Origin: Odiellus spinosus
Lineage: Eukaryota; Arthropoda; Arachnida; Opiliones; Phalangiidae
Direction of reading: 5' to 3'
Assembly: GCA_963920705.1 (NCBI GenBank)
Contig: OY987226.1
Span: forward strand, 30,216,694-30,280,693
Length of the DNA: 64,000 nt
Part shown: positions 21,294 to 31,232 of the stretch, in pieces
Numbering within the stretch: the stretch's first letter is position 1
Layout of the letters: the number at the start of each line of letters is the position of its first letter
Position numbers and translations under genes: made by a program
The notes under the pieces: generated by a model
Seen by the model: only the letters and a program-made list of their open reading frames with translations
Databases searched by the model: none
What the model was told of the DNA's origin: nothing

Positions 21294-21929
21294 AGTTTTT
21301 TTCTAGCCATGAAAATTAATTTTTGGTTAATCAGACTATATAGCAAAGGTTTAAGATGTGTCACCATTCTATATATTATATTCTATATAATCAATATTTC
21401 TACAAATTGTGTTTTCATTTTAATTATACGAAAAGTTAACTAGTTTTCTGGAGAAACATTGACAGAGCCTTGATTAGCCATGCCCCAAGGCCAAATTCAA
21501 TTATAATGATTCCCACAATTTTTGGTATTTTTTTTCTTTAAAGTCATACTGTCTCCACTTTTGTCGAAGTTTTATTTTACAGAAGATTCTCAAATTTCTA
21601 CCATTACACGTTCGAATGATATCCTCCACAAAAGCGTAATTAAAATGAAAATACGATTGTTTAGAAAGCTTTGGGAGTAATCGCTGGATTCCATGGACGC
21701 TTATTTACCTAATAATATTAATCTTATCTCTTTATCTTATCTTTATTTTCTATAATGCTCAAATAAAGTTACAAATCGGAAAAGGGTGGCCAAGTCTTGC
21801 AAGACTTTTAGGCCACGGCTCAGTAGAGTCTAAAGAGCTTCATCACACTCTATTACAATTCTACGAAGTGAAGTTTCGCACGGCTATGGATAATTTCGCT
21901 TGTTTTTTAAACTGATTCATATTTTTTAT

Positions 21930-23760
21930 ATCAGGGGTATATAAAGAGTTGTAGTTTTTTGCACCCGTGTAAAATATAGAATTTATTTTACGCGTAGTTC
22001 TGGCATAAGGAATTTTCAAAAGTGGTTTTACTCTCATGTTATAGCGACTTTGGCTAGCTAATTCAAATAGATTATTACAAGTTGAAGAGATACATTTATG
22101 GATAAATACTACCGAACAATAGACCCGAATCTGGAAAACGTTTAAGATATTCGATGTTATAAACAGCGGCTTAGTGTGGGTTAGATATGGCTGTCTGTTT
22201 ATTATTCTGATAACTCATTTCTGTAGAATCAGTAGTCGGTTAAGATTACTGATTGAGGTATTGCCCCAAATTGCTATGCAATATGTTAGATGGGGGTATA
22301 TTATTGTATAATAGAGTTGAATACATAATTTATAAGTGAAAGAAGATCTGTTTTTTGCAATAAGGTAAATTCCATATGATACTTTTTTTGCTATCGTAGT
22401 AACGTGAGCATTCCAGTTAAGTTTTTCATCGATCCATAGACCCAAATATTTAGTTACCTGTACTGGTTTTATGATTGTGCCATCAATAATTACATTTCTA
22501 TGGGGAGGGATTGCTTTACCGGGGTTTGTAAATATTAGATAGACCGTTTTGACCATGTTTAGGCTCAGTAGGTTATTTTTAACCATATACTAATTAATTG
22601 GAGTTTGTAATTAGTTCTATCCATTAAAAGATCAAAGTTTAGATCGCTATCTGTTTCTGCTGTGTCATCCGCATATAGGATAAGAGAGTCATCATCGACC
22701 GTGGTTACTATGTCGTTTATAAATATGTTGCAGAGAAGAGGTGATATTATCGATCCCTGAGGTACTCCATTTTTGATTACTTCTGATAATGATATACTAT
22801 CGTTTATTTTTGTACAACTTCTACGGTTTGACAAGTAGGACTTTATCCAATATTACGCGGTACCTCTAATTCCTGATATAAAGAGCTTGTGGAGTAGGCG
22901 TTCGTGGTTGATAGTATCGAAAGCTTTCCTCAAATCCAGGAAAACTCCGATTGCGAACTTCCCTTTATCTAAAGCTTCCACAAGGCCCTTATACAGTTCC
23001 GCGATTGCGAATTCGACTCCTCTATTTTTCCGGAAGCCGAATTGCTTAGGTGATAATATCTTGTATTTCTCACAGAAGCTGGTTAGTCTATCATTAAAGC
23101 TACGATCTAATATTTTTGCTATAATAGAGAGGAGGATTATTGGTCTATAGTTGTTGGGACTGGCGGGATCACCTTGCTTGTAAATTGGGATTATTAATGA
23201 GTTTTTTAAAATTTGAGGATAGCTTCCCTTTATAAAGGTAAGGTTAACTAAAAAGGTTAACGGTTTTAGTAGATATCTTTTAGATCGTTTAATTAACTTC
23301 GAGGTGATCCCGTCAGCCCCTGGTGCCGAGGCTTTACTTAGGTGGTTAATTATCGCCAATATTTCTTTCTCGTCTACTGGAGTTAAATATATAGTGTTTG
23401 GAATATTTTTAACACAATCGTAGGTGTTTTGGATAGGGTGTATTGTTGGAGGAGGCGCGGGTTTATTAAAGTATTTGTTAAGATCATCCGGAGTAATTCC
23501 AATAGTGTTTTGATTTTTATTTTGCTTATTTCTACCCAAGAGGCTATTTATTACTTTCCATTTATCTTTTAGATTTGACTGGGCCAATATTTGTGTGCGG
23601 AAAAAGTTATTACGCGTGTTTCTAATTATGTTGTTAATTAGGTATAACCATTGATTCCGTGAAATCCCGCTTTTATATTTCCATGGTGTCCCAAAAATTC
23701 TCAATATAATTGTTTTACTTACTGCCTTTATTTTTTTGGGAGCTGGGGTTTCGCTCGGTT
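21930..23760 (-). pseudogene. LINE reverse transcriptase (jockey/CR1-like), 5'-truncated
   Basis: Three frames together encode a non-LTR RT. In order: a pre-RT 'WKVINSLLGRN' segment, 'NYRPIILLSIIAKILD', 'FLDLRKAFDTINH', 'NGVPQGSIISPLLCNIF', the catalytic 'LYADDTA' and 'YLGLWIDEKLNWNAHV'. A C-terminal tail continues past an in-frame TGA at 22,215 to about 21,930. Frameshifts lie near 22,850 and 22,570. The endonuclease domain is absent: the 5' side meets the 24-bp minisatellite at about 23,760. No poly-A tail was identified. Confidence 0.8.
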
Positions 23761-23764
23761 CCTC

Positions 23765-23965
23765 TTGAATATTGGAAAGAATATCCCCTTGGATATTCTC
23801 CTGAATATCCCCTTGGATATTCTCCTGAATATCCCCTTGGATATTCTCCTGAATATCCCCGTGGATATTCCCCTGAATATCCCCGTGGATATTCCCCTGA
23901 ATATCCCCGTGGATATTCCCCTGAATATCCCCGTGGATATTCCCTTGAATATCTTTTTGAATATT
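23765..23965. repeat. 24-bp minisatellite, open in several frames
   Basis: About eight units of 24 bp around GAATATCCCCGTGGATATTC. Because 24 is a multiple of 3 and the unit lacks stops, it reads as a repeated peptide in at least four frames (for example 'GDIQGNIH' on minus). It joins the LINE RT to the Cys-rich ORF as one 408-codon frame. Confidence 0.85.
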
Positions 23966-24258
23966 CCCATGATTTATCTCTTGAATATTGTACCGAATAT
24001 TATCTGTTTCGCGTTTTGTTTTTTTAGTTTTGTTCTGGCATTCCAAAACCTTGCCTCTTACAAACACAAATCGGAACACGTTGCCCCCGCTTGTTTACAT
24101 AAGCACCTGTTAGATAGGCAGTTCGATTTGCAGGAGCAGCAAACAATCCAAGAATTTGATTTGACTTTATTAAGGATATCTCTCGTATCCATATTTAGAG
24201 TAGTATTGATAAAACGAAATAAAAATAGCCAGAGAAAATAGAGACTGCTACTGATCAA
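23966..24258 (-). pseudogene. Cys-rich (CXC/tesmin-like) C-terminal domain
   Basis: The minus strand encodes a 'CCSCKSNCLSNRCLCK' and 'CSDLCLC'-type pattern, and, one base out of frame, 'GKVLECQNKTKK'. C-x-C-x3-C-x4-C-x-C...C-x3-C...CQN is the layout of CXC (tesmin/TSO1-like) zinc-binding modules, which also end various transposon proteins. A frameshift near 24,062 separates the halves. Upstream exons were not found. Confidence 0.45.
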
Positions 24259-25686
24259 CTACCCGGTTGAGAAATCTGAAAATTCAATATTTTTCGCCCA
24301 ACAGGCTATCTACTTCGAATTATAAACAGAATCAATGAGAAACAATGTTAAAGTGCAAAAAAAAAAAAAAATCTAAATTGTAGGTTTTTTTTTTGTTTTG
24401 AATTTCTTAAAAACAATTTCTCCACTTCACTCAAACAATTTTTATGTATAATGCCACAAATACATGTGTGATGTAAAAATTTGATTAGGGCTTGGCGCTT
24501 TTCATCCGAAACTTCAATTAAAACACCAAAATATAGCTTCGCATCATAAATGCGGGCAGCGTATTTGCCAGGTGATAATGTTGCCAGTTATGTTTCTTTG
24601 GGTCAACTACAGTCTGCTAGATAAACTCTTATTTAGCGCTACCTATTATATATCCTCAACGGCATCATAGTAATACATATATGAAAAATTATTATTGGAA
24701 AATCCAGTCTCATTGATCCCATTTACAATTTGAAGTAGATAGCCTGTTGGGCCAAAAATATTAATTTTCAGAATTTTTGAAGGTGGTGCTCGAGTCTCAA
24801 ATTTGGCCCCTATGAGACTCCACCCCCTTCCCAAATTTATTCATCTGTCTTAGTATTTCTTAACCAGGCTTCAAATTAGGATTGATGCCCTTTTCTATGT
24901 CTTAATTATTAATTTAGAGTAGATAGCCCAGAAACATGAAATGGGAAGAAGTACCAGTTCAAAACAACAATGTTTGAATGACTTAAAATGTTTTTTTTTT
25001 TTTTTTTTTTTTTTTTTTTCACTTTAAAATTGTTTCTCATTGATCCCGTTTATAATTCAAAGTAGACAGCCTGTTGGGCCAGAAATATTTTGTGCAAAAA
25101 TATTAAAAAAATTATAACTTGAGAAATAAATTTTTTTGAAGTTTGAAACTTGGTAAATATGAGTTTCTTCCGCTTGTATATCTGTAGAAAAATAATGGTT
25201 GAAATTTAAAATTAGGCCCTTTTTCCTCAAGTCGAATTCACACGGATTGACCCTCTTTCTTAATTCAGGTATTTTTTGTCAATTTTGATTAATTAATGAT
25301 TGGGTTTAAATTGCAGTTTAAGATCTCGTCTGTCTCGTTGTACGTTATAACATTCCCCCTAATTTGACCCATTTTGGTCTATTTTCATTTTTGAACACGA
25401 CTCCAAACTTATTAGACAGCGTGACTTAAGAAAATAACAAACCTTTTTCGAAAATAGTAGAAATATAAACCTAGTATCAACTCTGCTTAAAAATAACTAG
25501 ATGCGAAAGCTACTAAAATTTTCTATATTTTGGACGTTATCAGTTAATTTGCGGAAGCATGAGTGGTTCTGTTCCCTTTAATATAGTAACTTTTTTAAGT
25601 TAGCCCATGTATGTATTCGGATTAAATTGAAGTTTGTTCTCTGTCTCGGTTCGCGATTAGATTCCTCAAGAATTTTAGTCCATTTT
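24259..25686. other. AT-rich repeats, no gene
   Basis: Three copies of a block of about 60 bp containing CCTGTTGGGCC and CTCATTGATCCC lie at 24,290-24,350 (inverted), 24,700-24,770 and 25,028-25,095. A run of about 30 T lies at 24,990-25,019. Blocks containing 'GTTTAAATTGCAGTTTAAG' start a family repeated at 28.1-28.8 kb. ORF 24,646-24,834 is not convincing. Confidence 0.5.
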
Positions 25687-25688
25687 TA

Positions 25689-27803
25689 GCTAGACCCTAT
25701 ACTTGTATAGGTTCTAGCTAGTGTTTTGAGTCGTGCTGGTAGTCTGAAGTCAGAAGTCTGAAGTCAGAAGTCTGAAGTCGGTGTCCCAGAAATGACGAAA
25801 AACGTCATCGTATCGAAAAAACATTCGTTTCTTATCCACCAGACGTCACGGCGTGATGTCCCAGACAAATTTAAAATATAATTTTTTTTTTTTAAGATAT
25901 CGATTTTTCCACCGCGTCGCGCTCGAAGCTTCTTAACTTTACGATCGAGTGTTAGACGCTCATCCTCGTTACCACGGGTATTAGGTTAAACTTTAGCGAA
26001 AAGCTCCTTATATCTTCATAGATATACAATACAGAAAACAAGTCGTTGTTAATAAAGGGTCGTCGCGAACGAGATAAAAGGTAGCTTATGAAGGTTTCGG
26101 TTCTAGTCTGTCAGTAATGAAAACTCAAAAACAACAAACAAGTCGTCGCGAACGAGATAATTAGGCAGCTTATGCGTGTTGGGTTTGAGTATGTCAGAAA
26201 TAAAATATTTGATTTGAAAAACCTGATTTGAAAAACCCCGATTTGAAAAACCAAGATTTGAAAAACCCCGATTTGAAAAACCCCGAGTGGAAAAAGCCCG
26301 AGTGGAAAAAGCCCGAGTGGAAAAAGCCCGAGTGGAAAAAGCCCGAGTGGAAAAAGCCCGAGTGGAAAAAGCCCGAGTGGAAAAAGCCGATTTTGAAAAA
26401 GCCGATTTTGAAAAAGCCGATTTTGAAAAAGCCGATTTGAAAAAGCCCATTTGAAAAAGCCCATTTGAAAAAGCCCATTTGAAAAAGCCCATTTGAAAAA
26501 GCCCATTTGAAAAAGCCCATTTGAAAAAGCTCATTTGAAAAAGCTCATTTGAAAAAGCTCATTTGAAAAAGCTCATTTGAAAAAGCTCATTTGAAAAAGC
26601 CCATTTGAAAAAGCCCATTTGAAAAAGCTCATTTGAAAAAGCCCATTTGAAAAAGCCGTTTTGAAAAAGCCCATTTGAAAAAGCCCATTTGAAAAAGCCG
26701 ATTTTGAAAAAGCCGATTTTTAAAAACCCCATTTGAAAAAGCCGATTTTGAAAAAGCCGATTTTCAAAAAGCCGATTTTCAAAAATCCGATTTGAAAAAG
26801 CCGATTTGAAAAAGCCGATTTGAAAAAGCCGAGTTGAAAAAGCCGATTTTGAAAAAGCCGATTTTGAAAAAGCCCATTTGAAAAAGCCCATTTGAAAAAG
26901 CCGATTTTGAAAAAGCCGATTTGAAAAAGCCGATTTGAAAAAGCCGATTTGAAAAAGCCGAGTTGAAAAAGCCGAGTTGAAAAAGCCGATTTGAAAAAGC
27001 CGATTTGAAAAAGCCGATTTGAAAAAGCCGAGTTGAAACAGCCGAGTTGAAACAGCCGAGTTGAAACAGCCGAGTTGAAACAGCCGAGTTGAAACAGCCG
27101 AGTTGAAAAACCCGAGTTGAAAAACCCGAGTTGAAAAACCCGAGTTGAAAAACCCGAGTTGAAAAACCCGAGTTGAAAAACCCGAGTTGAAAAACCCGAG
27201 TTGAAAAAGCCGATTTGAAAAAGCCGATTTGAAAAAGCCGATTTGAAAAAGCCGATTTGAAAAAGCCGATTTGAAAAAGCCGATTTGAAAAAGCCGATTT
27301 GAAAAAGCCGAGTTGAAAAAGCCGAGTTGAAAAAGCCGAGTTGAAAAAGCCGAGTTGAAAAAGCCGAGTTGAAAAAGCCGAGTTGAAAAAGCCGAGTTGA
27401 AAAAGCCGAGTTGAAAAAGCCGAGTTGAAAAAGCCGAGTTGAAAAAGCCGAGTTGATAAAGCCGAGTTGATAAAGCCGAGTTGAAAAAGCCGAGTTGAAA
27501 AAGCCGAGTTGAAAAAGCCGAGTTGAAAAAGCCGAGTTGAAAAAGCCGAGTTGAAAAAGCCGAGTTGAAAAAGCCGAGTTGAAAAAGCCGAGTTGAAAAA
27601 GCCGAGTTGAAAAAGCCGAGTTGAAAAACCCGAGTTGAAAAACATGATTTGAAAAACCTGATTTGAAAAACTTAACACAACTTCGTGTTTAAAGGGATCT
27701 AGAAACGCCATTCAAATCGTTCAAAGAGCGTTTATGCATGCATAACAAGCCCCTGCTATAGCATAATTCTTTTCAGCCTCTTTTACAATGTCATGGGTCT
27801 AGC
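25689..27803 (-). mobile_element. GCTAGACCC-family element, copy B (inverted)
   Basis: Ends are GCTAGACCC at 25,689 and GGGTCTAGC at 27,803, each flanked by TA, consistent with a TA target duplication. Read on minus, it starts with the same leader as copies A and C (ATGACATTGTAAAAGAGGC, then CCTTTAAACACGAAG) and goes straight into a satellite of about 1.45 kb. Its 3' part keeps the GACGTCATC style but differs in sequence, and the 60-bp array is lacking. A subterminal hairpin (TAGCTAGACCC...GGTTCTAGCTA) ends it. Confidence 0.8.
26213..27672 (-). repeat. ~100-copy 14-bp satellite in copy B
   Basis: Units are variants of TTTTTCAACTCGGC (minus) in runs: GAGTGG, GATTTTG, CATTTG, GAGTTG, CAGCC and AACCC variants each occur in blocks of several identical neighbours. 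Such blocks indicate local amplification by slippage or unequal exchange. ORFs of 110-310 codons through it exist only because the unit lacks stops. Confidence 0.9.
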
Positions 27804-27829
27804 TATTATTATATAACTTTATTTATCCG

Positions 27830-28110
27830 GTACGTTCTAGTTCTTAATAGGTAAATATATAAAAGGGAGGAGTCCTTTTTCGTAAGTTGACGTTTCTTGT
27901 ATAGAAACACGGGGCCCGCAGTCAGAATGACAAAATTCTTAAGATCTCAAGTTTTAATCTCAAGCTTAACGGCTGCTTTCTCCGCGCCTGTGTTCTTTTT
28001 ACATCCGGAACTCTAGGGGGATGAGTGACGTCTACAGTGACGCGGCCGCTAAACTATCGAGTTGATTAAGCCGAACTGAGCTTTTTATATATATTTATCT
28101 ATTCGGATCT
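27830..28110 (+). repeat. dispersed repeat (copy at 47,925-48,185)
   Basis: It shares GGGAGGAGTCC, AATGACAAAATTCT, 'CTTTCTCCGCGCCTG', 'GATGAGTGACGTCTACAGTG' and ACGCGGCCGCTAAACT with 47,925-48,185, about 85-90 percent identical by eye. Confidence 0.75.
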
Positions 28111-28119
28111 TTTGTTCAA

Positions 28120-28790
28120 TTTTAAATCAGTTTTAAATCGACTTAATTTTATTTAGTTTTTATAATCATTAGGTTTAGATTGTAGTTTTGGATCTCGTCC
28201 GTCTCGTCGTACGTTAATATTCCTCGTAATTTGATAGATATTTGGTCAATTTTAATTTTTAAAAGCAACTCCAAACCATTGGACAGTATGACGGAGAAAT
28301 AAAAGTTTGGTCATGTTCAAAAATGAAAATAGACCAAAATAAGTTAAATTATTGGAAATATTAACGCGCGACCAGATCTTAAACTACAATTTAAACCTAA
28401 TGATTATAAAAATTAATCAAAATTAAGTCGATTTCAAACTCATTTAAAATTGACCAAATATCTGAATTAAAAACCTACCATATAACCTAATTTAAATAAT
28501 GAAAATGGTCTAAATTTTAGAGGAGTCTAATCAAAAGACGAGAGAGAGGAGATATTAAACTACAATTTAAAACTAATGACAATTAAATTTAATCAAAATT
28601 AAACCCGTTTATAGTTAATGAAAAAATGCTTATAATATCTCGGTCATACTGACTAATATCATTTTTCATTAAGTATAAAAGCGTTTAAATTTGTTTAAAT
28701 TTAATAGTAATTAGGTTTAAATTGTAGTTTAATATCTAATCCGCGTCGTCATACACTTACATCCTCAAGAATTAAGACAATTTTGCTTAT
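28120..28790. repeat. AT-rich repeat block, both orientations
   Basis: Copies of a unit containing 'AGGTTTAAATTGTAGTTTAA' and GTCGTACGTTA occur at about 28,160, 28,690 (plus) and 28,370-28,600 (minus). Related copies lie at 25,300 and 25,610. No ORF. Confidence 0.6.
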
Positions 28791-28939
28791 TTAAAGGCCC
28801 TATCTGCTCTGAAACTTGCCCCTTTAAAATGCTCTTCCCTTACGCACGCAGCCTTGCTTTGACTGTACAACGTCGTCTGCTAAGCTAGAAAAGAAGGCGA
28901 CTTTAAAGGGGATTTGAAAAACGCAGATAGTCCCTTTAA
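28791..28939. mobile_element. MITE with TTAA target duplication
   Basis: TTAA at 28,791-28,794 and 28,936-28,939 flanks a 141-bp element with inverted ends (AGGCCCTATCTGC and GCAGATAGTCCCT). TTAA duplications occur with Kolobok and piggyBac superfamilies. Related copies lie at 47,245-47,390 and, more diverged, at 43,325-43,450 and 46,757-46,880. Confidence 0.7.
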
Positions 28940-28944
28940 ATCAC

Positions 28945-29106
28945 TTATAAATTAATCACGGACGGATACTTCGTGGATGAGTTTTTTTATCGCTTGATAA
29001 GGGGCTTCGGTCCGAAAGCTCGCTAAGAAAAAATTTTTATTATGTATTAAACATTTTTTTAAAAAAACTCATCCACGAAGTATCCGTCCGTGATTAATTT
29101 ATAAGT
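28945..29106. repeat. palindrome with hammerhead-like core (Penelope tail?)
   Basis: Arms of 43 bp (28,945-28,987 and 29,064-29,106) are perfect inverted repeats ending in GAAGTATCCGTC, a string also found at the 3' ends of the Penelope copies. Between them 28,992-29,025 reads CTTGATAA, a UUCG-capped stem, GAAA and a GCTCGCTA mini-stem, close to a type-I hammerhead core but with deviations in the first box. Confidence 0.5.
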
Positions 29107-29345
29107 TATATCTAAACCGTGGACACTATGTCATTTAAAATTTACCCTTTAAATCAGTTTATCAGGTCGGGTTTTTTTTTATAATTTTTTTTCGGGTCGG
29201 GTCTTTAAAATGGTGGGCCCGACTCGTCTCTAGAGTAGACTGATGTTATATATTCGTTCGTTGTCTCACCCTCTCTTTGAATTTCGCTCGATCATATATA
29301 ACGTTCCGGCGAATGAAGTGGCTTTCGAATTTCGCTAGAACAGTT

Positions 29346-29587
29346 GGAAACATTTTTTTCTTCTGCACCCGTTAGACCAAATGAAGTTAAGATATCGTCG
29401 GCCTTATCACCCATTAGATATACAAGTGCATTGACTTGATCTTCCTCGTTCTTTGAACTTAGTCCTGATGCTCTACGGAAACGCTCGAATCGTCTCTTCC
29501 ATGTAGGTCATTCGCTAGGATTTGCGAAATTGAAAGGTTCTGGAGGTGTTACTTGAAATGCTGTTGATTGTAGTTGGGCATTTGCCA
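29346..29587 (-). pseudogene. gypsy gag, N-terminal fragment
   Basis: Minus strand from an ATG at 29,587 reads 'MANAQLQSTAFQVTPPEPFN', then 'WKRRFERFRRASGL' and 'VNALVYLMGDKADDIL'. This matches the start of gag in K02A2.6-like gypsy elements. An in-frame TGA at 29,508-29,510 replaces an expected Trp. The rest of the element is lost left of 29,346. Confidence 0.7.
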
Positions 29588-29753
29588 TTCTTATTTACTT
29601 TATAAGTAGTTGATAGTTGTTCGACACCCCGGGATACTTTGATATTCACTTGAGTCTAAGCCTTAGTCATAACGTCTACTACGCGAATATATCACCACCG
29701 GATTTTTTTTTTTTTTTTTTACTGCTGGCTTCATCCGACTTCTTATGACACCA

Positions 29754-29946
29754 TGTTGTGTTTCTACTCCTATTAGAAATACACAGTTGTTTAATAATAA
29801 AACAGTTCTAACGTTTATTGCACTTGTTACTAATCAACGCGTCGTACATACTCGTTCATCACCCGAAGCAGACTACCACCTGGCTAGTATAGCCCTGTCT
29901 ATTTATACAGGTTAAACAGAGACATCACTTCAGTTCTATAACAACA
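29754..29946 (-). mobile_element. gypsy 5' LTR (minus)
   Basis: A 193-bp segment bounded by TGTTGT and ACAACA. On the minus strand it contains a TATAAATA box and is followed by TGGTGTCATAAGAAG, a primer-binding-site-like string directly after the LTR, then leader and gag. The leader holds a run of about 20 A (T on plus). Confidence 0.7.
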
Positions 29947-30054
29947 CAGTGGCGCCCTCCATAGGAGGTTGAAATTATGATAAAGTCCGATTTGACAGCA
30001 TGCAGTTCATGAATCTAGGTAAGCTTTTGGTCTTTCAATAAAGATAAAAAAGGG

Positions 30055-30360
30055 TCCCCATTACAAGGTCATAGAGGTAGAACCGCTACCTATGCCAAAA
30101 TTAGGGCTCATTATTATCATCCCCAATTGTACATCCTGGTAAAGAAATATGTTAAGGAATGCGAAGTTTGTCAACGATATAAGAGTAGAAATACAAAGTG
30201 TCCAGGTCTTATGATCCCCTCGTATAAAATACACCCAGGAGATTTAGTGGGAATAGATATTATGGGACCATTACCCTTTATTAAAAATCAGAATCGATTC
30301 CTGGTAGTAATGGTCGATTATTTTACGAAATATGTTGAAGTTTTAATAATAATAAAGGCT
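30055..30360 (+). pseudogene. gypsy integrase fragment (zinc-binding and core start)
   Basis: The plus strand encodes 'GHRGRTATYAKIRAHYYHP', 'CEVCQRYKS', then 'GDLVGIDIMGPLP' and 'LVVMVDYFTKYVEV'. This is the HHCC zinc-binding domain and the first two catalytic Asp regions of a retroelement integrase. It stops making sense near 30,350. It is on the opposite strand to the LTR at 29,754, so it comes from another element. Confidence 0.75.
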
Positions 30361-30420
30361 TTTTATTCAGGATTACCCTTTCAGACAAGTCTGATTTACA
30401 AAGAGGTCCTCTTTAGTTAA

Positions 30421-31232
30421 AAACATAATTTTATGCAAATTTAAATTAAATTAAATTACTATACATAGCCTGGGCGGAGCTTAGGTTTTCCCCTCTTCCT
30501 AACAGGGGGGGTTGGAATTTCAAACTGTTTGGCGGTAAATCATGAACTCTCTCGGCATTTGTGTGGTCAAATATTGTGTGGTTTTAAAGGCGCTTTGGGT
30601 ATATGATAATTTACATTTCATTCAAAGTAAGTTTGACCTTAATATCTTTAGTATTTATATTGCTGTTAAAGCAACGTTGAATAAGGTTCGCGGAAATATA
30701 TTCTTCGGCGAGGTAGTTATCGAAATCATCGCCCGTTTTAGATCGTAAAGACGAAAAGCGTTACGGGGCCTTACGCCTCAGTAAGCCTAGGCTAGTTCCC
30801 ACCCAAGGCTGTTGCGGTGTCGCCCGTCTTGACGAAAAACGACGGCTAAGAGAGGAGAGAGGGTCGCCGCTCTCCGTAGTCTTTGACCGACGGGCGATAG
30901 GCTTACGCGGAACGGAAAAAGCACAAGTGCCGGGAGCTCGAGACCAGGGAGCCTAGGCCTACAAACGCGGAAGGCCCCGTTCCCCCGTAACGATCTTCGA
31001 GAGTGAAGTGAAATTTGATGGTACCACTGGTGGGAAATTCGACGAAAAAGTATTAAGAAAGCCTCGGCAAGCAACTGAAAAATCAGAGAAATAAAAGGAA
31101 AGATTTATCTTCAAATTAATTTAAAAATATTAAATACGAAAGCGAGGCCTATCTCTAGTGGGAATACGGTATAGCAGTAGTAGCATACCGAAAAATGACC
31201 ACCCAAATGGTTTCCGAGTTTAACCATTCTTG
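30421..31232. other. intergenic with GC-rich island, no gene
   Basis: 30,730-31,080 is strongly GC-rich against the AT-rich flanks, with CpG-containing sequence. The 95-codon minus ORF there is Arg/Leu-rich and unconvincing. No rRNA or tRNA signature was recognised. Confidence 0.4.

Noticed and set aside
23765..23965. CRISPR-like or antifreeze-type repeat gene
   Set aside because: 24-bp contiguous minisatellite without spacers; open in many frames by chance.
26213..27672. CRISPR-like array
   Set aside because: Units are contiguous without unique spacers, in a eukaryotic transposon setting.
26103..27711. ORFs of 70-310 codons on both strands over the 14-bp satellite
   Set aside because: Same reason; no start context, no composition of a structured protein, and several frames are open at once.
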